64,000 nucleotides of DNA, taken from positions 374,501-438,500 of the forward strand of contig NW_026960607.1 of NCBI RefSeq assembly GCF_021018805.1, in the 5' to 3' direction. A program made the position numbers and the translations under genes. Below are positions 13,956 through 23,000 of the stretch, piece by piece (position 1 is the stretch's first letter; each line of letters begins with the position of its first letter). Under the pieces are notes generated by a model. The model worked only from the letters and a program-made list of their open reading frames with translations. It was not told where the DNA came from and made no database searches. The stretch is from Prinia subflava. Its lineage: Eukaryota > Chordata > Aves > Passeriformes > Cisticolidae.

Positions 13956-14279
13956 TGGCGATTGATGAGAGACGGGAAGACTGATTCGGTGATCAGAATT
14001 CGATTTTACTCAGGTTTTCCAAAAGCTTATATACTATTTCAGACAGGTTAATCATTTCTACTACAATAATCAGGTTAAAAATCACACAGAAAACTCATGC
14101 ATTTTACAACAACTCTTTGCTTGCAGAAGTTGATTGAATCTTCTCTCTTCCCGTAAGCAGGTATAATCCCACCTCCTGTAATTTTCACAGTTCTGTTTGT
14201 TCCTGCCATGGCATCTTGGTTATCAAACCAGATATGCTAATCAAGTCTGTTTGACTCTCTGTCTTGTGTATTCCCAGAT
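13954..14279 (-). repeat. 3' LTR of the class II provirus
   Basis: It matches 18280-18604 base for base except for one extra g at about 13964. Canonical TG...CA ends would be 13956-14276. The bases shared by both copies run a little further, to attggcg on the left and cccagat on the right. The minus strand carries a TATA box (tatataagc, about 14027-14035). The short length of about 320 bp is at the low end for betaretroviral LTRs. Confidence 0.95.
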
Positions 14280-14496
14280 CTCCCCCTTCTGTATTAACCA
14301 AGAATACCCCCTTGATGGCTTTATTAACTAATCTCTGCACACATTGAAGCAAGCAAGGTATCATAACTAATACAATTATTATTAAAATCATTACATGCAT
14401 TCCTATCCTAAGAAAATCTTTTAGCCAGGGTGTCAAACCCCAGCCACTAAACAAGTTATCTAGCCAAGATCCAGATTCTACCTTTAGTTTAAACAC
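14185..14496 (-). pseudogene. env: Env transmembrane subunit, C-terminal part, running into U3
   Basis: A 103-codon open frame. Residues 9-29 resemble the membrane-proximal part of a retroviral transmembrane subunit (SGSWLDN, GWGLTPWL). A membrane span of about 20 residues rich in I, L, V and M follows (about residues 33-52), then a basic and polar tail. The final 30 or so codons lie inside the 3' LTR, an overlap of env with U3 that is usual in betaretroviruses. The surface subunit, fusion peptide and the ectodomain of this subunit are missing, so it is a truncated relic although its frame is open. The start codon given is only the first Met of the open frame. Confidence 0.75.
14279..14290 (-). 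other. polypurine tract
   Basis: The minus strand reads agaagggggaga directly before the 3' LTR. This is the position and composition of the plus-strand primer for reverse transcription. Confidence 0.85.
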
Positions 14497-14673
14497 ACTG
14501 TAAAATATAAGGAATAATTATAACAATACATAATATAATGTCTAATACAAGAAAGCTTATTTTAACTAAATTTCTAATTTATTTATGGAGTCTTTAGCTT
14601 CTTAGGAGTTTATTCAGCTGTTCAAAACTATCATCTGTTTGCAGGTTTTACACTTTCTTATAGGGCTGAGGCT

Positions 14674-14955
14674 TCACGATTTTGCAACATAAACTGAATC
14701 TGTTACTAGATTAAAAGGAAGAGAAAAATTTTTGAAAAGCTCTGACAGCAGTAGCAAGTTGAATAATTTGACGGGATTTAAGTCTGTCATTGAACAATTT
14801 AAGAAACTAAAAACATACAAGGCTTTGCATAATCTTTCAGCAGGAGTGTCCCCGGCTCCCCCCTTTTGTTTTACCACAAGACGTTTGAGAGAGCCATGGG
14901 CGTTACCTTCAGTGAGAAAACCTGGTAGATTGGAATGTGACTTGATATGCATCAC
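14674..14955 (-). pseudogene. pol: integrase remnant joined to a second RNase H fragment
   Basis: The 93-codon frame is a patchwork. Its first 17 residues (HIKSHSNLPGF and neighbours) fit the RNase H/integrase junction with the zinc-binding histidines. It then jumps to sequence typical of the end of the integrase core (KQKGG, GDTPAERLCKALYVF). It closes with FKNFSLPFNLVTDSVYV, which repeats an RNase H segment already present at about 15056-15125 (FQKFSTPFNLITDSAYV). The whole D,D-35-E core is missing. Such a mosaic is what template switching during reverse transcription would leave. The fragment cannot be a working integrase. Confidence 0.7.
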
Positions 14956-15003
14956 AAAGTAAGGAGCCGTCCTCTGGTCTAACAGAGAGACTAGCAGTTT
15001 TAA

Positions 15004-16677
15004 CTAGGAAAAAAGAATGTCATTTTTAACATTTTTCAAAACAGAATTCTCTGCTCTCTGTACAATACCTGAAACATATGCGGAGTCAGTAATTAGATTA
15101 AAAGGTGTGCTGAATTTCTGAAACACTCTGACAACAGCAGCTAATTCCACTATTTGTGGAGACCCTTCAACCACAGCAATATCAGATTGCCAAGTTCCAG
15201 TTTCAGGGTCCCTCCATACAATCACTGATTTACGGGTTTTCCCAGACCCATCTGTGAATATTGTCATAGCTTGCAAGGGAGTCTCACTTCTCTTTGGCTT
15301 GGGGATTAAATTAAAAGACGAACTTAATAATTTGTGTTTAGGCGGATGGATAGATATCTGCCCTGGGTAATTTGTTAAAGCAATTTGCAATTTTTCAGAC
15401 ATCTGTAGCAACTAATTCAAATAAAACATTGTGAGAGGTAGATAGATAATATCAAAATCTTTCCCAGCCAAAGAGGTCAGTCTTTGCCGAGCCTTGACAA
15501 TTAACATGGCCATAAGTTCATCTTGCATGGAAATAGTCTTGGGCATATTGTTAGGCAAAAAGACCCATTCGATAATTAGAAGAGGATCTGGTTTTTCTGA
15601 GTCCCACTGAAATATTAATGCATAAGGCTGTTTATTAGGATTCAGAATAATTAGCCACAAAGGCAACTCTGGAGCCCACCTAGCTGATTGCCTTTGAGAG
15701 ATAGCATCAGCTACTTTTTGAAGCGCAATTTGTGCTTCTTTGTTTAAGTGTCTGGGTGATAAGAGGTTAGGCTCTCCTCCCAGGAGGGCAAACAATGGCT
15801 CTAAATCTGCATTTGAAATCTCAAGCAAGGGACGGACCCAATTTATTGTTCTTAGCAACTTCTGTGCATCATGTAAAGTTTTGATTTCAGTTGAGATTTG
15901 CAAGGGTTGTGCAGAAATAGAATGCATGCTTATTCGCTAGCTCAAATATTTCTAGGGAGATGTCTTTTGAACCTTTTCAGAAGCAATGGTGAGGCCTGCT
16001 GAGGTAACAGCTTGGCAGACAGCCTGCACTGCTTCCTCCATATGACCCACGGTTTCTGCAGAAATAAGAATGTCATCCATATAATGATAAAAGAGAACAT
16101 CAGGCATTTGTTCCTGTATCGGGCTCAGGGTTTTTGCCACGTACTACTGACACAAAATTGGGCTATTTCGCATTCCTTGGGGAAGTGATAACTAATGATA
16201 TCGATTTAGAGGTGCCTGCATATTAATGCTCGGCACAGAAAAGCTAAATTTGGGTGCATCATCTCGATGCAGAGGAATGTCAAAAAAACAATCCTTTAAA
16301 TCAATTACTGTTAAATGCCAATTTCTAGGAATCATAGAAGGGGAAGGGAGGCCTGGCTGTAGGGGCCCCATTCCCTCAATTACCTCGTTTATTTTCCTCA
16401 AGTCATGCAATAGCTTCCACCCCCCAGACCGCTTTTTGATTACAAACACTGGTGAATTCCAAGGGCTATTAGATGGGACTATGTGTCCCTTTTCCAGCTG
16501 TACTTTTACAAGTTCTTGTAAAATGCGCAGTTTTTCTAATGACATGGGCCATTGGTCTACCCAAACTGGATCAGAGGATTTCCAAGTCAGTTTGGGGGTC
16601 TCGCGCGCCCCAATGACCCTTATACAAAATTTGACTGCATGAAAATTCCCCATTGAGACAAAACATCTCTCCCCCAT
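15004..16677 (-). pseudogene. pol: reverse transcriptase-RNase H with six internal or terminal TAG stops
   Basis: One reading frame runs the whole length with no frameshift. It holds the RT fingers ([20 protein letters not shown]), the palm aspartate segment ([13 protein letters not shown]), the LPQGMRNSP motif, the catalytic YMDD (16072-16083), and RNase H with TDGSG, a VELAAV glutamate and TDSAYV. TAG codons interrupt at 16192-16194, 16144-16146, 15952-15954, 15937-15939 and 15412-15414, and the frame ends in TAG at 15004-15006. The start overlaps the protease end, as expected for a frameshifted pro-pol junction. RNase H lacks its last helix. Family features are those of class II endogenous retroviruses. 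It cannot be translated as one protein. Confidence 0.93.
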
Positions 16678-17501
16678 AAAATCAGCGGCGCAGACAACAC
16701 ATAAGGCCTGACAGTTGCTACCCTGCCTTCAGGCCCTGTGATCTGTACCAGGTGTTGGCTTTGATAGCTTTGACTGTTTCTACCCACCCCTGAGAGGACC
16801 TGGGGGACAGGCATTAATGGCCAATCATTAGGCCATTGATTTTGGGAGATAAGACTGATATCTGCGCCCGTGTCAATCAATCCGGTTAAAATTAACTCTT
16901 TACCTCTCAGAGACACCTTACACCTGCACGTAGGACGTTCAGGAGTTATGCGCTGCGTCTAAAAAATTTGTGGTACCCCCGTTGAACTAAACCCGCCTCC
17001 CCTCTGATTAGCTATCGGGGGTGTGGATAAGGGGGCTGCTGGAAAAGGTACAAGCTGGGCTATTTTGGTCCCTGCTGGGACCACGCAGGGGGGCTGTGGG
17101 GTCTAAGCCATGATTTTTATTTCCCCAACCGTGTCAGAATCAATAACTCTTGGCAAAACAAATAATCTTGTTACTGAGGTAGAAGATCTACCTAAAAGCA
17201 AAGCATGGTGACCTGGTAGCAAAGGTCTGTAAATTCCTGTGGGGAGACAAAACACTGAGGAATTGGTCAACGTTACTGTATCACGGGTTGAAATGTCCAA
17301 TCTGGCGCTCCCTGGGGTTGCTGGCCGTAGGTCGGAGATGGTCCGGCGGGCAGGGCCTGCGCTGGCTGGAAGCTGAAGGTTGGCTCTGGCTGTGACAGCT
17401 GCTGGGTTGGCTGTGGGACTTGTGTCTGCACTCGTTGCTGTCCCATGCTGTGAGATGATTTGCTGTAAAAGCTGGCCATTTGGTGAAACTTGAAGAGGCA
17501 T
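16620..17501 (-). pseudogene. pro: dUTPase-protease region with two TAG stops
   Basis: The first part matches a retroviral dUTPase: PTGIY and PGHHALLLGRSS, then VIDSDTVGEIKI (the conserved GVID-type motif, here with R for the usual G before V), and after the first stop the C-terminal GGGFSSTG motif that binds nucleotide. The same frame continues into an aspartic protease with LIDTGAD (DTG at 16866-16874) and LWGRDVL near its end. TAG codons lie at 17103-17105 and 16959-16961, and the frame is otherwise continuous. dUTPase limits uracil in viral DNA, and the protease matures Gag and Pol. Fusion of the two is typical of betaretroviruses. The N-terminal residues are proline- and glutamine-rich linker from the old gag-pro junction. 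Confidence 0.9.
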
Positions 17502-17586
17502 TGATTAGCGAAATAAAGGCAAGGTCTCTGTCTTTAAGGGCTTTCTTTTTTATCTGTAACCAATTGTTATGCCTATTTGAAGCGAG

Positions 17587-18129
17587 TCAGTCCGGATCAT
17601 TTTCGGGGCCGGGGTCGAATGGCTTTCTGTCACTGTTAAAGTCAGAGTCCCCATAAGCAGTTAGCGTTCGGCGGCTCTGGGGTCGCTGGTGGGATCCCGG
17701 TGGGGGTGCAGCTGGCGGCTGGGCTTTATCTTTGGCGTTCGTCGGGGAGGGGGTGCGGACGGGGGACGGGGAGCGGGACCTGGGCAGGTTTCGGTCTGGC
17801 ACGGCCTCCGGGGCCGTCTCCGCGGTAGCCTCGCAGGCTGCCTCGCTCCCCCCCTCTTTTTTAACCGCTTCCATGACCGCCCTCCATGCAGGAAGCAGGC
17901 GCAGCTCTGGCTCGTGGCCAGGCAGCGTAGCCAGGTCGTAGAGCTTTACGCCGACCTTGTCCCAGTAGCGGAGAGTAAGAACAGAGGAAGGGGTGGTGTC
18001 GGGGAACATGCGTGACACCCATCGTAGGAGCGACTTAAGGTCCTGCTTAAGAATGGGGGATCCATGCTTGCTCAGCAAGCGCTGGATGGTTTTCTTAACG
18101 TCTCTTCCGTCGGACATGACCTGTCCCAT
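17587..18129 (-). pseudogene. gag: Gag N-terminus (matrix) with proline-rich tail, truncated
   Basis: The 180-codon frame starts MGQ, a usual N-myristoylation context, about 130 bp downstream of the primer site. Residues 1-90 have the helical, basic character of a betaretroviral matrix domain (RWVSRMFPDTTPSS, RYWDKVGVKLYDLATL). Residues 95-180 are a low-complexity, acidic then proline- and serine-rich region (RSRSPSPVRTPSP, PPAAPPPGS). The frame stops at TGA. Only about 85 bp separate it from the pro-region frame, so the capsid major homology region and the nucleocapsid zinc knuckles are absent. This is a large in-family deletion, not slow decay. The matrix frame itself is intact. Confidence 0.88.
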
Positions 18130-18258
18130 ACCTTGAGTTCCCCTGGCTCACCTGTCACGTCCGGCGTACAGATGATTGTAGGCCCAAACACGGTTCTTTC
18201 ACCGCCACGATCAGTTCCAGGGGCGTCGCCAATTGCCAGCAGACTGCCGGTTCTTCTC

Positions 18259-18276
18259 CGGTCACACGGAGCACCA
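18259..18276 (-). other. primer-binding site, probably tRNA-Met type
   Basis: On the minus strand TGGTGCTCCGTGTGA follows the 5' LTR after a short spacer. It is complementary to a tRNA 3' end of the form tcacacggagcacca. The closest match I can recall is elongator tRNA-Met, with one mismatch in 15. The match is from memory and needs a tRNA search. Confidence 0.6.
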
Positions 18277-18279
18277 ATT

Positions 18280-18604
18280 ATTGGCGATTATGAGAGACGG
18301 GAAGACTGATTCGGTGATCAGAATTCGATTTTACTCAGGTTTTCCAAAAGCTTATATACTATTTCAGACAGGTTAATCATTTCTACTACAATAATCAGGT
18401 TAAAAATCACACAGAAAACTCATGCATTTTACAACAACTCTTTGCTTGCAGAAGTTGATTGAATCTTCTCTCTTCCCGTAAGCAGGTATAATCCCACCTC
18501 CTGTAATTTTCACAGTTCTGTTTGTTCCTGCCATGGCATCTTGGTTATCAAACCAGATATGCTAATCAAGTCTGTTTGACTCTCTGTCTTGTGTATTCCC
18601 AGAT
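18280..18604 (-). repeat. 5' LTR of the class II provirus
   Basis: Identical to 13954-14279 apart from a missing g. Read on the minus strand it has TATA (tatataagc) followed by R and U5, and it is bounded inside by the primer site. It should supply the promoter for any provirus transcript. Confidence 0.95.
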
Positions 18605-18612
18605 AATTCTAT
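18603..18612. other. target-site repeat, right copy
   Basis: Direct repeat of 13946-13955 (ataattctat). The core aattct at 18605-18610 is the likely 6-bp duplication. Confidence 0.75.
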
Positions 18613-19421
18613 AGGCTATTGTGATCTATTTCGATATTTCAGTATTCCAGGATGTACATCCAGGATATGTCTCCCAGATGGTGGGGTCCAGTTTCCAGAT
18701 GTGGGAGTCCAGTTTCTATTTTCTAGGTCCATCAATCTTCGATAGTGATTTTTCAGTTTCTCTCTTCAGGAGCCATAAATCAGTGAGCTGAAATCTTTCT
18801 TTCATGTCCAGGATGTTTTCCCACCTTCTGTGAAAGGCCTGGGCCCCCTTCTTATTTCCTTCTTTTGTCTAAAAGCCTTTTTACAATCTAAAACTACAGT
18901 TAAAAATTCTTTAATACAAAGTAAGCTTCTAAAGTTTTAATTAAAAGACACTTATTACAGAATAGCTTGAGATTTATAATAGGTAATTGCAAGCAAAAGA
19001 TTTATTCAAAAACTTCCTTCTATGCTTTCCTCAGCTGTTTATTAGAACTCATCTTTATAACTGTCCCATGGCCGTGTTCCACAACTACAATTACACAGAT
19101 TTTCTTCATTTCCCTGACATGAAACATAACTTTGTATTTCACAATTCATTGGAATTAACTGTTTGCTAAAGAAAAACATAACCAGAACTGTTAGCTTCAG
19201 ACTTTTACAGACCCTGGAAAATGTTAAGGTTACAAAAATAACATGCATAGACATGAAAAGCTGAAAGATAGGTAGAAAGGTAAAGAACTAAAAAAAAAAG
19301 TAAAAGCTGTTGAGTATTTCCACACATTAAATTGTTTAGATGGCTTCATTCTTATCTATTCTGTGCACCAACTATACTTTCATACTTATTTTTTAAACCC
19401 TTTACATCTTAGTAATACAAC
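18613..19421 (-). repeat. possible remnant of an older related provirus
   Basis: The first 200 bp may be the other half of the LTR seen at 13678-13953. At 18841-18871 the minus strand is purine-rich (aagaaggggg), like a polypurine tract. Further up, minus 19042-19254 encodes 70 residues with a hydrophobic start (LTVLVMFFF) followed by a cysteine-rich stretch (CQGNEENLCNCSCG), which could be an Env leader or ectodomain piece. None of these is conclusive by itself. Confidence 0.3.
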
Positions 19422-20068
19422 TGTGACACCAAGCATTTGTAGGTGAGACACTAATTTTGAAGCTTTGAGAAAAGCTAAGGTTACAGTTAACAATAGATGT
19501 TGCTGATTTAGCTGAAATGAATAGATAAGCTTTGCTGAAATCAGTTAAAAGTTAGAGGATGGTTAAAAGAAACCGGATTTAAGATCAGCTACCCCGGATT
19601 TCATAACTCATTGCTTGTCAAACAGAGAAACTAATCAATACAACACCAGACCTCCTGTTTCCAGAAACCCACTGAAATAGTCCTGGAAAACAGGAAACAG
19701 GGAGTTCTACCATCCATCAATCACACCTGCATTGAAAAGGTTGAAAGTTTATAACGAGGAAGACTTGTTTTACTTCCTTCTTTTGGTGACCACTCCTCAC
19801 AAAAGGACCACCGACCCATTTCAGGGAACAAACTACGCATGCTTAATAGCCTTTTTGTCAATTAGCATACGAAGTGGAGAAGAGGAAATGACAGAGGTAT
19901 GAATATGCATTTGTATTTTGTGTATTCAACATTTTTGTAAATAAAAGGCTTTGTAATTACCTGTGATCTTTGCAGTGCGCATTAGGGAGCTATCCCACGC
20001 GCTGCCCGGCATCGCAATAAACATACACTTTCTAACTTTAACTGTTAGAGAGTCTTTTGTCCCTCACA
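19422..20068 (+). repeat. candidate LTR, plus strand
   Basis: The termini TGTGA and TCACA form an inverted repeat. Inside there is a TATA-like ataaaagg (19941-19948), then AATAAA (20016-20021) about 50 bp before the end: the promoter, R and U5 spacing of a retroviral LTR. The flanks (tacaac and gttgaa) do not match, and neither a primer site nor a polypurine tract adjoins it. The left boundary is the weakest part of this call. Confidence 0.4.
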
Positions 20069-23000
20069 GTTGAATATTGATATTAGATTGATATTCATAT
20101 TTTAATAAATCATAGGTATCTTAAAAGTGTTTTCATTTTGAAGAAAGAAAAGTCTCATGCATTCAGAATCACCTCCTTGTTTAGCATGCACTGGGAGTAG
20201 GGAAGATTGCAGTATCAAGGATGTGTCTGAATCCTCAATAAATCTTCCCATCCAGCACCTTTTTAGCTTATCCCCTTAAAATATAGAGGGCTTGGGGAGG
20301 GGTCTGGTGGTGGCATCTTTTTTCTTTGCTTCATTTTGCTGGACAGTGATGTGACTTGGCATGGCTGCTTTAGGGGAGGTAAAGGAAAGGTGAGTGGAGT
20401 CACGCTTTTGTTCCTTGGCCAGCACAATGTTTCAGGTCAGTGAGCCAGGCTGCCTTTGCTGCTGTGCATTCACCTTCTTCCCTGTATTAACCCCAGCAGC
20501 TTTAATACACCTTTTCTTGGGGAAAAAAATGCTTTTCTTCCCAACGCAGTTTTTGTCAGAGAGAGTTTTTTACTGGTTTAAGGAAGCATTACACAAATAC
20601 TTTAAGCATGCAAGAGTGAACTGCTGCAATCATATACAGCCTTAAGCATGAAAGGGTGCTTCAAGAATTGTAACTCTTTAAAAAGCTTTCCACTATGAAG
20701 GTCATTCTGCCTGGATCTGGTAAATTGATCCAACGGTTCCTACAACTCCAGGATGTCACAAGGGGTGGGACAAAGCTGTGTCTGAGAACCCCAGACCTGG
20801 TACCGTAACAAGCACTCCCAAAAGCAGCGTGCTGTGTTTTATATCTGCTCTGCCAAGTGCTGGACTGGGACAGTGCAGAAAAGAAGCCAAAGGCAAGATA
20901 TTTTCTCTTTTTTGTGCCAGCTCTTGCAGCTCTGGGTTTTTTTCCATAAGGCCTCAGTCCTTACAGCCTTGTAAATAAATTCTAGCTGTGACAACTGAAG
21001 AAAATCACAATCTTTCCATCCTTGTTCCCCAAGCCCTGACCACCCTCCAATCCCCCCTAAAACCATGCAGGGTGCTTAAATAGCCCTGAAGGCAATAAAA
21101 ATACATTAAAAAAATGTTTTATGAGATAAACTGGAAATTCTGTATGCTCATCGTTAGCAAACTATTTTGTCTCTTCAGCTTCAGACTTGTGCCTCTTCTT
21201 CATTCTTTGAGGATAAAGGGTTTCCTAGGGTTTCTAAAGGACTCTGTTGACCTTTTCTGGACTCAGCTGGCTCTTTCAGCAGGCAGCACTTCTGTTGCCA
21301 TGGCAGTGGGAGCCAGGGCCTCAGCTCTAGTCAAAAGGGTTGGGGGATTTCTTCTGAGGCATCATTGCCACAAGTAATAGAGCAATTAGGTGAGGATATA
21401 TAGATGCTGCCTGGGTTATCTGACATGGCATATTTTGCTACAGGTAGGTAGCTATGGCATTTATGGAGCAAATTACTTCTTTGTGAATTTTGTCAGGCAA
21501 AAGGTCCACTTAGGGACCTCTTCTATACTTAACTTCACTGTGGCCTGAGAACATGTGCTTCAAAACAGTGAATGGTGGTGTACTTTGTGAGGGGAGTTAC
21601 AGCAGCTCCATCTTTTTGGGGAAAAGCCAAGTGCCAATAGGCATTCTCCTCATAAACTGTATTTCATTTAGAACTTGCAGACTTCTTGCCCCCTCCACAA
21701 GAGCAGCTGCTGTTCACAGTCAGAGTCACAAACCATCCAGCACTGCAAAGCCACAGAACTTTCACTGGGGTTTGGCTTTGCAGATGGGAACATCTCCATG
21801 CAAGTAAGCTCATATTTGACCCTTGCACACAGCTGTCCCCATTACGACCAAAAAAGCTTAGAGAGAGGCCTGCAATGCAGTTTTGTGACCAGGTGCACTC
21901 TAATGACAGCAGTACAAAATTCCCCTGTGCCAGTTCACTCAGCTCACAGGACACAGAAGGACCAAGAGTCTTCCTCAGGGCTATGCACCGACTGGGCTCT
22001 TCCTAGCCCTTCTTTGCTCCCTGCTGTATCTCCCCTCACTTCTCCATAATCGTTGAAAATATAGGTGGTATGTGGAAGTATTTTTTGATTCTTTTTTCTC
22101 CTCCAGTCAACTGATGAGATCATATGTTTGTGGTTTTTTTCAAGAAAACCAGAGAGAAGAGAGGGAGCAAGATCCATTTTCAGTGAAAATGTTCTTCTTT
22201 GGTGAATGTTAGCAAATGGTGTAAGACCACTAAACTAACAAAGAAGTTAGGTTTTGTATATTGCTTAAAAGTAGAACACTTATGAGCTTATGTTGGTTCT
22301 CTCCAGAAAAGCAAATAAAGACCATGATATATTAAAAAAAAATCTAAATAACATCCACAAGGAGCTAAACACACCTTATATGCCACATGCTATAAAAACT
22401 CATCTAAATCACTACTGCTTTTCACAGAATATAAATTCAAAGATGCCAGACAAGGTCTAATCCTTTTACTTACAGAAAACTACTTAGCACACAAATAAAA
22501 ACCTTAGTTAAAAAAAGATGTAATCTTTAAATTCATACACAAACTGCTGTTAAATAATCTGTAAATTGGTGCTCTTCTGGGCAGAGTACATATTTTGTGA
22601 TATACTGTTGTCTCTTCATCTGACATGTAAACTGTTTTCTTTATTACTGATATAATGATGCTTTTTAAAAGATGAGCTGCAATATTTATATATGTCACCA
22701 CTGTGCTCAGACACCAAGCAAAGAATACTCCAGCAGGAAAATAATAGAAAATATTTAGTTCCTCTTCTTCAAACATGTGCTTTAGAAGGAAAATAGTTTT
22801 GTTTGATGGAAGCTCTCAGGGGAACTGGAAACATAGACCTTATTCATTACTAGACTTTCCCTTATTTAATCACATATGCATTGACAAGACTGGTCTGAGA
22901 ATTACCACAGCTCCAGCCTTTAGGTGTAAGCTAGCCGAAGATTATCTCATTAATGGGTCAGGTGAAGATCTAATGCAAGAGAATGGTTTTTCCCATGGAA

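Larger units (their letters stand above)
13954..18604 (-). mobile_element. class II (betaretrovirus-like, ERVK) provirus, defective
   Basis: Order on the minus strand: 5' LTR, PBS, gag (matrix part only), dUTPase-protease, reverse transcriptase-RNase H, rearranged integrase remnant, Env transmembrane tail, polypurine tract, 3' LTR. A dUTPase fused ahead of the protease, a YMDD reverse transcriptase and a probable 6-bp target duplication place it in class II. The two LTRs differ by one base over 320, so the insertion is very young. Capsid, nucleocapsid, most of integrase and Env surface are absent, and the pol region carries single-codon stops. It cannot encode a complete virus and must have been copied with proteins from another element. 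Confidence 0.93.

Noticed and set aside
18259..18276. Possible tRNA gene fragment
   Set aside because: Only the 3' end of a tRNA is matched and it lies at the primer-binding position; no cloverleaf is present.
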